Source of the DNA: Xenopus tropicalis
Taxonomy: Eukaryota; Chordata; Amphibia; Anura; Pipidae
NCBI RefSeq assembly: GCF_000004195.4
Contig: NC_030682.2
Location: 153,699,510 to 153,763,509, forward strand
DNA length: 64,000 nt
Reading direction: 5' to 3'
Shown here: positions 26,276 to 39,589 of the stretch, in pieces
Layout: every line of letters starts with the position of its first letter
How positions within the stretch are numbered: position 1 is the stretch's first letter
The notes under the pieces: model-generated
What the model was told of the DNA's origin: nothing
What the model saw: the letters and a program-made list of their open reading frames with translations, nothing else
The model's database searches: none
Made by a program: the position numbers and the translations under genes

Positions 26276-27283
26276 TTTCAGCCCTGGACAGGCACTCGGG
26301 TCCTGATGCAGATTCCAGCCTTTCAGCCCAGGACAGGGATTTGGGTTCTGATGCAGATTCTAGCCTTTCAGCCCAGGACAGGGATTTGGGTCCTGATGCA
26401 GATCCCAGCCTTTCAGCCCAGGACAGGGATTTGGGTTCTGATGCAGATTCCAGCCTTTCAGCACTGGACAGGGATTTGGGTTCTGATGCAGATTCTAGCC
26501 TTTCAGCCCAGGACAGGGATTTGGGTCCTGATGCAGATCCCAGCCTTTCAGCACTGGACAGGGATTTGGGTCCTGATGCAGATCCCAGCCTTTCAGCCCA
26601 GGACAGGGATTTGGGTTCTGATGCAGATTCCAGCCTTTCAGCACTGGACAGGGATTTGGGTTCTGATGCAGATTCTAGCCTTTCAGCCCAGGACAGGGAT
26701 TTGGGTCCTGATGCAGATCCCAGCCTTTCAGCACTGGACAGGGATTTGGGTTCTGATGCAGATTCTAGCCTTTCAGCCCAGGACAGGGATTTGGGTCCTG
26801 ATGCAGATTCCAGCCTTTCAGCCCAGGACAGGGATTTGGGTGCTGATGCAGATCCCAGCCTTTCAGCACTGGACAGGGATTTGGGTTCTGATGCAGATTC
26901 TAGCCTTTCAGCACTGGACAGGGATTCGGGTTCTGATGCAGATCCCAGCCTTTCAGCCCAGGACAGGGATTTGGGTGCTGATGCAGATCCCAGCCTTTCA
27001 GCCCAGGACAGGGATTTGGGTGCTGATGCAGATCCCAGCCTTTCAGCACTGGACAGGGATTTGGGTTCTGATGCAGATTCTAGCCTTTCAGCACTGGACA
27101 GGGATTCGGGTTCTGATGCAGATCCCAGCCTTTCAGCCCAGGACAGGGATTTGGGTGCTGATGCAGATCCCAGCCTTTCAGCCCAGGACAGGGATTTGGG
27201 TGCTGATGCAGATCCCAGCCTTTCAGCACTGGACAGGGATTTGGGTCCTGATGCAGATCCCAGCCTTTCAGCACTGGACAGCT
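26276..27283. repeat. 45-bp minisatellite, about 22 copies
   Basis: The unit GGACAGGGATTTGGG, TTCTGATGCAGATTC, CAGCCTTTCAGCCCA repeats every 45 bp (26,331, 26,376 and on). Variants (TCCTG/TTCTG/TGCTG; GATTCC/GATTCT/GATCCC; CACT/CCCA) are shuffled between units. Because 45 is a multiple of three, two + frames stay open for hundreds of codons (one gives an acidic 15-residue repeat rich in D, S and L). There is no start context, domain or splice evidence for a protein, so it is called a repeat. Confidence 0.94.
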
Positions 27284-27945
27284 CCCAAAATCTTCAGCCT
27301 CTGCATTCTTATCCTTCTGCACCTCCTCTCGTGTCTCTTTGCCTCTCTATCTCCTCATATGCCCCCCCCTCGTTCTCTTTTATCTTCTTGCCTTTTTCTT
27401 CTCTATTCATCAATCCGATTTTATTCCGTTTTCCTCCCAAACCTCTGTATCGGCCCCCCCTTCTCTTTCTGTTTTCTCTCTGAGCCCCTCCTTCTGCTCT
27501 CCACTCCCCCGCCTCCCCCCCGTCACTCTCTCATTCTGCTGCTCTCTGTTCCTCCCACTCTGGCTTTAGTTTTCTCTTGCTCAGTGTTCTGTGCATCTGA
27601 AGGCTTCCAGCTCACGCTGTGGGATTTATAACGCTGTGATCAGGTGCTGCGACAGGATGGCCTGGTGTAAAGCTACCACGGTCCCCAGGGGCCCCCTGAG
27701 CTGCTGCTGTTCAGCTCTTCTTCCTTATCTCAGCAGACGGATTTTCTCTGAAAAACAGAAGGGGAAAAGCAGCCGGAGGGAGGATGCACTGACCCAGTGT
27801 AGGGAGGGCACTTTCCCCCTTTCCTTTGTCTCAGGTTTCTATGCATCATTTCCTTCCTTTCCCCATTCCCATAATCTCAATTTCTGAAGCAAATCTCTCT
27901 GCAACACCATAACCAACAGCTCTTGCCTTCTGCAGCTGCAACCCT
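27284..27945. other. Unique spacer upstream of scrt1
   Basis: The left half is pyrimidine-rich on the + strand. The right half (about 27,560-27,800) is balanced sequence with a TATA-like motif and an E-box at 27,625-27,646. No protein match is visible in any frame. Its position, about 2 kb upstream of the scrt1 start codon, would suit an upstream promoter or 5' exon, but nothing proves it. Confidence 0.45.
27625..27646 (-). promoter_or_regulatory. Candidate TATA-like motif plus E-box
   Basis: On the minus strand the sequence reads GTTATAAATC, with the E-box CACCTG (CAGGTG on +) 8 bp upstream. CAGGTG is the core bound by Snail/Scratch and bHLH proteins. Orientation and location would suit a scrt1 promoter about 2 kb from the start codon. 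The motifs are short and could occur by chance. Confidence 0.22.
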
Positions 27946-30900
27946 TCCCTTGTGCCTCCTCTTTCTCTTCCCTTTCTGAATTTACTGTGCCTCCTCTTCC
28001 CTTTCTCTTCCCTTTCTGAATTTACTGTGCCTCCTCTTCCCTTTCTGAATTTACTGTGCCTCCTCTTCCCTCTCTCTTCCCTTTCTGAATTTACTGTGCC
28101 TCCTCTTCCCTTTCTGAATTTACTGTGCCTCCTCTTCCCTTTCTCTTCCCTTTCTGAATTTACTGTGCCTCCTCTTCCCTTTCTCTTCCCCTTCCCTATT
28201 TACTGTGCCTCCTCTTCTCTTTCTCTTCCCCTTCCCTATTTACTGTGCCTCCTCTTCTCTTTCTCTTCCCCTTCCCTATTTACTGTGCCTCCTCTTCTCT
28301 TTCTCTTCCCCTTTACTATTTACTGTGCCTCCTCTTCCCTTTCTCTTCCCTTTCTGAATTTACTGTGCCTCCTCTTCCCTTTCTCTTCCCTTTCTGAATT
28401 TACTGTGCCTCCTCTTCCCTTTCTCTTCCCCTTTACTATTTACTGTGCCTCCTCTTCCCTTTCTGAATTTACTGTGCCTCCTCTTCCCTTTCTGAATTTA
28501 CTGTGCCTCCTCTTCCCTTTCTCTTCCCCTTCCCTATTTACTGTGCCTCCTCTTCTCTTTCTCTTCCCCTTTACTATTTACTGTGCCTCCTCTTCCCTTT
28601 CTCTTCCCTTTCTGAATTTACTGTGCCTCCTCTTCCCTTTCTCTTCCCTTTCTGAATTTACTGTGCCTCCTCTTCTCTTTCTCTTCCCCTTCCCTATTTA
28701 CTGTGCCTCCTCTTCTCTTTCTCTTCCCCTTCCCTATTTACTGTGCCTCCTCTTCTCTTTCTCTTCCCCTTTACTATTTACTGTGCCTCCTCTTCCCTTT
28801 CTGAATTTACTGTGCCTCCTCTTCCCTTTCTGAATTTACTGTGCCTCCTCTTCCCTTTCTCTTCCCCTTCCCTATTTACTGTGCCTCCTCTTCCCTTTCT
28901 CTTCCCCTTCCCTATTTACTGTGCCTCCTCTTCTCTTTCTCTTCCCCTTCACTATTTACTGTGCCTCCTCTTCCCTTTCTCTTCCCTTTACTATTTACTG
29001 TGCCTCCTCTTCTCTTTCTCTTCCCCTTCCCTATTTACTGTGCCTCATCTTCTCTTTCTCTTCCCCTTCCCTATTTACTGTGCCTCCTCTTCTCTTTCTC
29101 TTCCCCTTCCCTATTTACTGTGCCTCCTCTTCTCTTTCTCTTCCCCTTCCCTATGTACTGTGCCTCCTCTTCTCTTTCTCTTCCCCTTCCCTATTTACTG
29201 TGCCTCCTCTTCTCTTTCTCTTCCCCTTCCCTATTTACTGTGCCTCCTCTTCTCTTTCTCTTCCCCTTCCCTATTTACTGTGCCTCATCTTCTCTTTCTC
29301 TTCCCCTTCCCTATTTACTGTGCCTCATCTTCTCTTTCTCTTCCCCTTCCCTATTTACTGTGCCTCCTCTTCCCTTTCTCTTCCCCTTTACTATTTACTG
29401 TGCCTCCTCTTCTCTTTCTCTTCCCCTTCCCTATTTACTGTGCCTCCTCTTCTCTTTCTCTTCCCCTTCCCTATTTACTGTGCCTCCTCTTCTCTTTCTC
29501 TTCCCCTTCCCTATTTACTGTGCCTCCTCTTCTCTTTCTCTTCCCCTTCCCTATTTACTGTGCCTCCTCTTCTCTTTCTCTTCCCCTTCCCTATTTACTG
29601 TGCCTCCTCTTCTCTTTCTCTTCCCCTTCCCTATTTACTGTGCCTCATCTTCTCTTTCTCTTCCCCTTCCCTATTTACTGTGCCTCCTCTTCCCTTTCTC
29701 TTCCCCTTTACTATTTACTGTGCCTCCTCTTCTCTTTCTCTTCCCCTTCCCTATTTACTGTGCCTCCTCTTCTCTTTCTCTTCCCCTTTACTATTTACTG
29801 TGCCTCCTCTTCCCTTTCTGAATTTACTGTGCCTCCTCTTCCCTTTCTCTTCCCTTTCTGAATTTACTGTGCCTCCTCTTCCCTTTCTCTTCCCTTTCTG
29901 AATTTACTGTGCCTCCTCTTCCCTTTCTCTTCCCCTTTACTATTTACTGTGCCTCCTCTTCCCTTTCTGAATTTACTGTGCCTCCTCTTCCCTTTCTCTT
30001 CCCTTTCTGAATTTACTGTGCCTCCTCTTCCCTTTCTCTTCCCTTTCTGAATTTACTGTGCCTCCTCTTCCCTTTCTCTTCCCTTTCTGAATTTACTGTG
30101 CCTCCTCTTCTCTTTCTCTTCCCCTTCCCTATTTACTGTGCCTCCTCTTCTCTTTCTCTTCCCCTTCCCTATTTACTGTGCCTCCTCTTCTCTTTCTCTT
30201 CCCCTTTACTATTTACTGTGCCTCCTCTTCCCTTTCTGAATTTACTGTGCCTCCTCTTCCCTTTCTGAATTTACTGTGCCTCCTCTTCCCTTTCTCTTCC
30301 CCTTCCCTATTTACTGTGCCTCCTCTTCCCTTTCTCTTCCCCTTCCCTATTTACTGTGCCTCCTCTTCTCTTTCTCTTCCCCTTCACTATTTACTGTGCC
30401 TCCTCTTCCCTTTCTCTTCCCCTTTACTATTTCCTGTGCCTCCTCTTCTCTTTCTCTTCCCCTTCCCTATTTACTGTGCCTCATCTTCTCTTTCTCTTCC
30501 CCTTCCCTATTTACTGTGCCTCCTCTTCTCTTTCTCTTCCCCTTCCCTATTTACTGTGCCTCCTCTTCTCTTTCTCTTCCCCTTCCCTATTTACTGTGCC
30601 TCCTCTTCTCTTTCTCTTCCCCTTCCCTATTTACTGTGCCTCCTCTTCTCTTTCTCTTCCCCTTCCCTATTTACTGTGCCTCATCTTCTCTTTCTCTTCC
30701 CCTTCCCTATTTACTGTGCCTCCTCTTCCCTTTCTCTTCCCCTTTACTATTTACTGTGCCTCCTCTTCTCTTTCTCTTCCCCTTCACTATTTACTGTGCC
30801 TCCTCTTCTCTTTCTCTTCCCCTTCACTATTTACTGTGCCTCCTCTTCCCTTTCTCTTCCCTTTCTGAATTTACTGTGCCTCCTCTTCCCTTTCTCTTCC

Positions 30901-33900
30901 CTTTCTGAATTTACTGTGCCTCCTCTTCCCTTTCTCTTCCCTTTCTGAATTTACTGTGCCTCCTCTTCCCTTTCTCTTCCCCTTTACTATTTACTGTGCC
31001 TCCTCTTCCCTTTCTCTTCCCTTTCTGAATTTACTGTGCCTCCTCTTCTCTTTCTCTTCCCCTTCCCTATTTACTGTGCCTCCTCTTCTCTTTCTCTTCC
31101 CCTTCACTATTTACTGTGCCTCCTCTTCCCTTTCTCTTCCCTTTCTGAATTTACTGTGCCTCCTCTTCCCTTTCTCTTCCCTTTCTGAATTTACTGTGCC
31201 TCCTCTTCCCTTTCTCTTCCCCTTTACTATTTACTGTGCCTCCTCTTCCCTTTCTCTTCCCTTTCTGAATTTACTGTGCCTCCTCTTCCCTTTCTCTTCC
31301 CTTTCTGAATTTACTGTGCCTCCTCTTCTCTTTCTCTTCCCCTTCCCTATTTACTGTGCCTCATCTTCTCTTTCTCTTCCCCTTCCCTATTTACTGTGCC
31401 TCCTCTTCCCTTTCTCTTCCCCTTTACTATTTACTGTGCCTCCTCTTCTCTTTCTCTTCCCCTTCCCTATTTACTGTGCCTCCTCTTCTCTTTCTCTTCC
31501 CCTTTACTATTTACTGTGCCTCCTCTTCCCTTTCTGAATTTACTGTGCCTCCTCTTCCCTTTCTCTTCCCTTTCTGAATTTACTGTGCCTCCTCTTCCCT
31601 TTCTCTTCCCTTTCTGAATTTACTGTGCCTCCTCTTCCCTTTCTCTTCCCCTTTACTATTTACTGTGCCTCCTCTTCCCTTTCTGAATTTACTGTGCCTC
31701 CTCTTCCCTTTCTCTTCCCTTTCTGAATTTACTGTGCCTCCTCTTCCCTTTCTCTTCCCTTTCTGAATTTACTGTGCCTCCTCTTCCCTTTCTCTTCCCT
31801 TTCTGAATTTACTGTGCCTCCTCTTCTCTTTCTCTTCCCCTTCCCTATTTACTGTGCCTCCTCTTCTCTTTCTCTTCCCCTTCCCTATTTACTGTGCCTC
31901 CTCTTCTCTTTCTCTTCCCCTTTACTATTTACTGTGCCTCCTCTTCCCTTTCTGAATTTACTGTGCCTCCTCTTCCCTTTCTGAATTTACTGTGCCTCCT
32001 CTTCCCTTTCTCTTCCCCTTCCCTATTTACTGTGCCTCCTCTTCCCTTTCTCTTCCCCTTCCCTATTTACTGTGCCTCCTCTTCTCTTTCTCTTCCCCTT
32101 CACTATTTACTGTGCCTCCTCTTCCCTTTCTCTTCCCCTTTACTATTTCCTGTGCCTCCTCTTCTCTTTCTCTTCCCCTTCCCTATTTACTGTGCCTCAT
32201 CTTCTCTTTCTCTTCCCCTTCCCTATTTACTGTGCCTCCTCTTCTCTTTCTCTTCCCCTTCCCTATTTACTGTGCCTCCTCTTCTCTTTCTCTTCCCCTT
32301 CCCTATTTACTGTGCCTCCTCTTCTCTTTCTCTTCCCCTTCCCTATTTACTGTGCCTCCTCTTCTCTTTCTCTTCCCCTTCCCTATTTACTGTGCCTCAT
32401 CTTCTCTTTCTCTTCCCCTTCCCTATTTACTGTGCCTCCTCTTCCCTTTCTCTTCCCCTTTACTATTTACTGTGCCTCCTCTTCCCTTTCTCTTCCCCTT
32501 CACTATTTACTGTGCCTCCTCTTCTCTTTCTCTTCCCCTTCACTATTTACTGTGCCTCCTCTTCCCTTTCTCTTCCCTTTCTGAATTTACTGTGCCTCCT
32601 CTTCCCTTTCTCTTCCCTTTCTGAATTTACTGTGCCTCCTCTTCTCTTTCTCTTCCCCTTCCCTATTTACTGTGCCTCCTCTTCTCTTTCTCTTCCCCTT
32701 CCCTATTTACTGTGCCTCCTCTTCTCTTTCTCTTCCCCTTCCCTATTTACTGTGCCTCCTCTTCTCTTTCTCTTCCCCTTCCCTATTTACTGTGCCTCCT
32801 CTTCTCTTTCTCTTCCCCTTCCCTATTTACTGTGCCTCCTCTTCTCTTTCTCTTCCCCTTCCCTATTTACTGTGCCTCATCTTCTCTTTCTCTTCCCCTT
32901 CCCTATTTACTGTGCCTCATCTTCTCTTTCTCTTCCCCTTCCCTATTTACTGTGCCTCCTCTTCCCTTTCTCTTCCCCTTTACTATTTACTGTGCCTCCT
33001 CTTCTCTTTCTCTTCCCCTTCCCTATTTACTGTGCCTCCTCTTCTCTTTCTCTTCCCCTTTACTATTTACTGTGCCTCCTCTTCCCTTTCTGAATTTACT
33101 GTGCCTCCTCTTCCCTTTCTCTTCCCTTTCTGAATTTACTGTGCCTCCTCTTCCCTTTCTCTTCCCTTTCTGAATTTACTGTGCCTCCTCTTCCCTTTCT
33201 CTTCCCCTTTACTATTTACTGTGCCTCCTCTTCCCTTTCTGAATTTACTGTGCCTCCTCTTCCCTTTCTCTTCCCTTTCTGAATTTACTGTGCCTCCTCT
33301 TCCCTTTCTCTTCCCTTTCTGAATTTACTGTGCCTCCTCTTCCCTTTCTCTTCCCTTTCTGAATTTACTGTGCCTCCTCTTCTCTTTCTCTTCCCCTTCC
33401 CTATTTACTGTGCCTCCTCTTCTCTTTCTCTTCCCCTTCCCTATTTACTGTGCCTCCTCTTCTCTTTCTCTTCCCCTTTACTATTTACTGTGCCTCCTCT
33501 TCCCTTTCTGAATTTACTGTGCCTCCTCTTCCCTTTCTGAATTTACTGTGCCTCCTCTTCCCTTTCTCTTCCCCTTCCCTATTTACTGTGCCTCCTCTTC
33601 CCTTTCTCTTCCCCTTCCCTATTTACTGTGCCTCCTCTTCCCTTTCTCTTCCCCTTCACTATTTACTGTGCCTCCTCTTCCCTTTCTCTTCCCCTTTACT
33701 ATTTACTGTGCCTCCTCTTCTCTTTCTCTTCCCCTTCACTATTTACTGTGCCTCCTCTTCCCTTTCTCTTCCCCTTTACTATTTCCTGTGCCTCCTCTTC
33801 TCTTTCTCTTCCCCTTCCCTATTTACTGTGCCTCATCTTCTCTTTCTCTTCCCCTTCCCTATTTACTGTGCCTCCTCTTCTCTTTCTCTTCCCCTTCCCT

Positions 33901-36900
33901 ATTTACTGTGCCTCCTCTTCTCTTTCTCTTCCCCTTCCCTATTTACTGTGCCTCCTCTTCTCTTTCTCTTCCCCTTCCCTATTTACTGTGCCTCCTCTTC
34001 TCTTTCTCTTCCCCTTCCCTATTTACTGTGCCTCCTCTTCTCTTTCTCTTCCCCTTCCCTATTTACTGTGCCTCATCTTCTCTTTCTCTTCCCCTTCCCT
34101 ATTTACTGTGCCTCCTCTTCCCTTTCTCTTCCCCTTTACTATTTACTGTGCCTCCTCTTCTCTTTCTCTTCCCCTTCACTATTTACTGTGCCTCCTCTTC
34201 TCTTTCTCTTCCCCTTCACTATTTACTGTGCCTCCTCTTCCCTTTCTCTTCCCTTTCTGAATTTACTGTGCCTCCTCTTCCCTTTCTCTTCCCTTTCTGA
34301 ATTTACTGTGCCTCCTCTTCCCTTTCTCTTCCCTTTCTGAATTTACTGTGCCTCCTCTTCCCTTTCTCTTCCCCTTTACTATTTACTGTGCCTCCTCTTC
34401 CCTTTCTGAATTTACTGTGCCTCCTCTTCCCTTTCTCTTCCCTTTCTGAATTTACTGTGCCTCCTCTTCCCTTTCTCTTCCCTTTCTGAATTTACTGTGC
34501 CTCCTCTTCTCTTTCTCTTCCCCTTCCCTATTTACTGTGCCTCCTCTTCTCTTTCTCTTCCCCTTCCCTATTTACTGTGCCTCCTCTTCTCTTTCTCTTC
34601 CCCTTTACTATTTACTGTGCCTCCTCTTCCCTTTCTGAATTTACTGTGCCTCCTCTTCCCTTTCTCTTCCCTTTCTGAATTTACTGTGCCTCCTCTTCCC
34701 TTTCTCTTCCCCTTCCCTATTTACTGTGCCTCCTCTTCCTTTCTCTTCCCCTTCCCTATTTACTGTGCCTCCTCTTCTCTTTCTCTTCCCCTTCACTATT
34801 TACTGTGCCTCCTCTTCCCTTTCTCTTCCCCTTTACTATTTACTGTGCCTCCTCTTCTCTTTCTCTTCCCCTTCCCTATTTACTGTGCCTCCTCTTCTCT
34901 TTCTCTTCCCCTTCCCTATTTACTGTGCCTCCTCTTCTCTTTCTCTTCCCCTTCCCTATTTACTGTGCCTCCTCTTCTCTTTCTCTTCCCCTTCCCTATT
35001 TACTGTGCCTCCTCTTCTCTTTCTCTTCCCCTTCCCTATTTACTGTGCCTCCTCTTCTCTTTCTCTTCCCCTTCCCTATTTACTGTGCCTCATCTTCTCT
35101 TTCTCTTCCCCTTCCCTATTTACTGTGCCTCATCTTCTCTTTCTCTTCCCCTTCCCTATTTACTGTGCCTCCTCTTCCCTTTCTCTTCCCCTTTACTATT
35201 TACTGTGCCTCCTCTTCTCTTTCTCTTCCCCTTCCCTATTTACTGTGCCTCCTCTTCTCTTTCTCTTCCCCTTTACTATTTACTGTGCCTCCTCTTCCCT
35301 TTCTGAATTTACTGTGCCTCCTCTTCCCTTTCTCTTCCCTTTCTGAATTTACTGTGCCTCCTCTTCCCTTTCTCTTCCCCTTCCCTATTTACTGTGCCTC
35401 CTCTTCCCTTTCTCTTCCCCTTCCCTATTTACTGTGCCTCCTCTTCTCTTTCTCTTCCCCTTCACTATTTACTGTGCCTCCTCTTCCCTTTCTCTTCCCC
35501 TTTACTATTTACTGTGCCTCCTCTTCTCTTTCTCTTCCCCTTCCCTATTTACTGTGCCTCCTCTTCTCTTTCTCTTCCCCTTCCCTATTTACTGTGCCTC
35601 CTCTTCTCTTTCTCTTCCCCTTCCCTATTTACTGTGCCTCCTCTTCTCTTTCTCTTCCCCTTCCCTATTTACTGTGCCTCCTCTTCTCTTTCTCTTCCCC
35701 TTCCCTATTTACTGTGGCCTCCTCTTCTCTTTCTCTTCCCCTTCCCTATTTACTGTGCCTCCTCTTCTCTTTCTCTTCCCCTTCCCTATTTACTGTGCCT
35801 CCTCTTCTCTTTCTCTTCCCCTTCCCTATTTACTGTGCCTCATCTTCTCTTTCTCTTCCCCTTCCCTATTTACTGTGCCTCATCTTCTCTTTCTCTTCCC
35901 CTTCCCTATTTACTGTGCCTCCTCTTCCCTTTCTCTTCCCCTTTACTATTTACTGTGCCTCCTCTTCTCTTTCTCTTCCCCTTCCCTATTTACTGTGCCT
36001 CCTCTTCTCTTTCTCTTCCCCTTTACTATTTACTGTGCCTCCTCTTCCCTTTCTGAATTTACTGTGCCTCCTCTTCCCTTTCTCTTCCCTTTCTGAATTT
36101 ACTGTGCCTCCTCTTCCCTTTCTCTTCCCTTTCTGAATTTACTGTGCCTCCTCTTCCCTTTCTCTTCCCCTTTACTATTTACTGTGGCCTCCTCTTCCCT
36201 TTCTGAATTTACTGTGCCTCCTCTTCCCTTTCTCTTCCCTTTCTGAATTTACTGTGCCTCCTCTTCCCTTTCTCTTCCCTTTCTGAATTTACTGTGCCTC
36301 CTCTTCCCTTTCTCTTCCCCTTTACTATTTACTGTGCCTCCTCTTCCCTTTCTGAATTTACTGTGCCTCCTCTTCCCTTTCTCTTCCCTTTCTGAATTTA
36401 CTGTGCCTCCTCTTCTCTTTCTCTTCCCCTTCCCTATTTACTGTGCCTCCTCTTCTCTTTCTCTTCCCCTTCCCTATTTACTGTGCCTCCTCTTCTCTTT
36501 CTCTTCCCCTTCCCTATTTACTGTGCCTCCTCTTCTCTTTCTCTTCCCCTTCCCTATTTACTGTGCCTCATCTTCTCTTTCTCTTCCCCTTCCCTATTTA
36601 CTGTGCCTCATCTTCTCTTTCTCTTCCCCTTCCCTATTTACTGTGCCTCCTCTTCCCTTTCTCTTCCCCTTTACTATTTACTGTGCCTCCTCTTCTCTTT
36701 CTCTTCCCCTTCCCTATTTACTGTGCCTCCTCTTCTCTTTCTCTTCCCCTTTACTATTTACTGTGCCTCCTCTTCCCTTTCTGAATTTACTGTGCCTCCT
36801 CTTCCCTTTCTCTTCCCTTTCTGAATTTACTGTGCCTCCTCTTCCCTTTCTCTTCCCTTTCTGAATTTACTGTGCCTCCTCTTCCCTTTCTCTTCCCCTT

Positions 36901-37985
36901 TACTATTTACTGTGCCTCCTCTTCCCTTTCTGAATTTACTGTGCCTCCTCTTCCCTTTCTCTTCCCTTTCTGAATTTACTGTGCCTCCTCTTCCCTTTCT
37001 CTTCCCTTTCTGAATTTACTGTGCCTCCTCTTCCCTTTCTCTTCCCTTTCTGAATTTACTGTGCCTCCTCTTCTCTTTCTCTTCCCCTTCCCTATTTACT
37101 GTGCCTCCTCTTCTCTTTCTCTTCCCCTTCCCTATGTACTGTGCCTCCTCTTCTCTTTCTCTTCCCCTTTACTATTTACTGTGCCTCCTCTTCCCTTTCT
37201 GAATTTACTGTGCCTCCTCTTCCCTTTCTGAATTTACTGTGCCTCCTCTTCCCTTTCTCTTCCCCTTCCCTATTTACTGTGCCTCCTCTTCCCTTTCTCT
37301 TCCCCTTCCCTATTTACTGTGCCTCCTCTTCTCTTTCTCTTCCCCTTCACTATTTACTGTGCCTCCTCTTCCCTTTCTCTTCCCCTTTACTATTTCCTGT
37401 GCCTCCTCTTCTCTTTCTCTTCCCCTTCCCTATTTACTGTGCCTCATCTTCTCTTTCTCTTCCCCTTCCCTATTTACTGTGCCTCCTCTTCTCTTTCTCT
37501 TCCCCTTCCCTATTTACTGTGCCTCCTCTTCTCTTTCTCTTCCCCTTCCCTATTTACTGTGCCTCCTCTTCTCTTTCTCTTCCCCTTCCCTATTTACTGT
37601 GCCTCCTCTTCTCTTTCTCTTCCCCTTCCCTATTTACTGTGCCTCATCTTCTCTTTCTCTTCCCCTTCCCTATTTACTGTGCCTCATCTTCTCTTTCTCT
37701 TCCCCTTCCCTATTTACTGTGCCTCCTCTTCCCTTTCTCTTCCCCTTTACTATTTACTGTGCCTCCTCTTCTCTTTCTCTTCCCCTTCACTATTTACTGT
37801 GCCTCCTCTTCTCTTTCTCTTCCCCTTCACTATTTACTGTGCCTCCTCTTCTCTTTCTCTTCCCCTTCCCTATTTACTGTGCCTCCTCTTCTCTTTCTCT
37901 TCCCCTTTACTATTTACTGTGCCTCCTCTTCCCTTTCTCTTCCCCTTCACTATTTACTGTGCCCCCTCTTCCCTTTCTCTTCCCC
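27946..37985. repeat. 40-bp polypyrimidine minisatellite, ~10 kb
   Basis: The unit is TTTACTGTGCCTCCTCTT followed by CTCTTTCTCTTCCCCTTCCCTA (40 bp). Variants end in CCCTTTCTGAA or CCTTTACTA, and a 29-bp form lacks the middle CTCTTCC block. Blocks of units recur as higher-order repeats: the same series starts near 30,178, 31,894 (offset 1,716) and 33,450 (offset 1,556, four units fewer), with further copies at 28,743 and 37,141. The + strand is almost purely C and T apart from ACTGTG and GAA. Open frames in all three phases are artefacts. Confidence 0.97.
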
Positions 37986-39589
37986 TCCTCTGCTTCTTTC
38001 TTTATTTCCAATTTACTGTGCCTCCTCTGCTTCTCTCTTTCTTTCCAATTTACTGTGCCTCAACTATTTCCCTCCCTCTTCCTAATTAATGGTGCCTCCT
38101 CTGCTTCTCTCAATTTACTGTGCCTCCGCTGCTTCTCTCTTTTTTTCCAATTTACTGTGCCTCCTCTGCTACTCTCTCTCTTTCGACATTTCTGTGCTTC
38201 CTCTGTTTCTCCCTTTCTTTCCAATTAACTGTGCCACCTCTCCTTCTCTCTTTGTTTCTAATTTACTGTGCCTCCTCTGCTTCTCTCTTTGTTTCTAATT
38301 TACTGTGCCTCCTCTGCTTCTCTCTTTTTTCCAATTTACTGTGCCTCCTCTGCTACTCTCTTTCTTTCAAAATTTACTGTGCCTCCTCTTCTTCTTTCCT
38401 TCTTTCCAGTTTACTATGCCTCCTCCTCTTCTTTCTTTCTTTCTTTCTCTTTCTTTCCTTCCAATTTACTGTGCCTCCTCTTCTTCTCTCTTTTTTTCCA
38501 GTAAACTGTGCCTCCTCTGCTTCTCTCTTTTCTTTTCAATTTACTGTGCCTCCTCTGTTTCTCCCTTTCTTTCCAATTAACTGTGCCTCCTCTGCTTCTC
38601 TCTTTGTTTCTAATTTACTGTGCCTCCTCTGCTTCTCTCTTTTTTCCAATTTACTGTGCTTCCTCTGCTTCTCTCTTTCAAATTTTCTGTGCCTCCTCTG
38701 CTTCTCTCTTTCTTTCTAATTTACTATGCCTCCTCTATTTCTCTTTCTCTTCCCAATTTACTGTGCCTCCGCTGCTTCTGTCTTTCCAATTTACTTTGCC
38801 TCCTCTGTTTCTCTTCTTCTTCCAAGTTCACTGTGCCCCCTTTGCTTCTCTCTTTGTTTTCAATTTACTGTGCCTCCTCTGCTTCTTTTTTTCAGAATTA
38901 CTGTGCCTCCTCTTCTTCTCTCTTTCTTTCCAATTTACTGTGCCTCCTCTGCTTCTCTCTTTCTTTCCAATTTACTGTGCCTCCTCTGCTTCTTTCTTTC
39001 TTTCTTTCTTTCCAATTTACTGTGTCTCATCTGTTTCTCTTCCCAATTAACTGTGCCTCCTCTGCTTCTCTCTTTTTTTTCCAATTTACTGTGCCTCCTC
39101 TTCTACCTTCTTTCTTTCCAATTTACTGTGCCTCCTCTTCTTCTTTCTTTCCAATTTACTGTGCCTCCTCTGCTTCTCTCTTTTTTTCAGTTAACTGTGC
39201 CTCCTCTGCTTCTATCTTTCTTTCCAATTTACTGTGCCTTCTTTGCTTCTCTCTTTTTTCCAATGTACAGTGCCTCCTCTGCTTCTCTCTTTTTTTTCCA
39301 GTTTTCTGTGCCTCCTCTTGTTCTTTCTTTCTTTCCAATTAACTGTGCCTCCTCTTCTTCTCTCTTTTTTTCCAATTTACTGTGCCTCCTCTGCTTCTCT
39401 CTTTTTTTCCCGTTTACTGTTCCTCCTATGCTTCTCTCTTTTTTCCAGTTTACTGGGCCTCCTCTTCTCTCTTTCTTTCCAATTTACTTTGCCTCCTCTG
39501 CTTCTTTCTTTCTTTCCAATTAACTGTGCCTCCTCTTCTTCTCTTTTTCCTCCCAGTTTACTGTGCCTCCTATGCTTCTCTCTTTTTTT

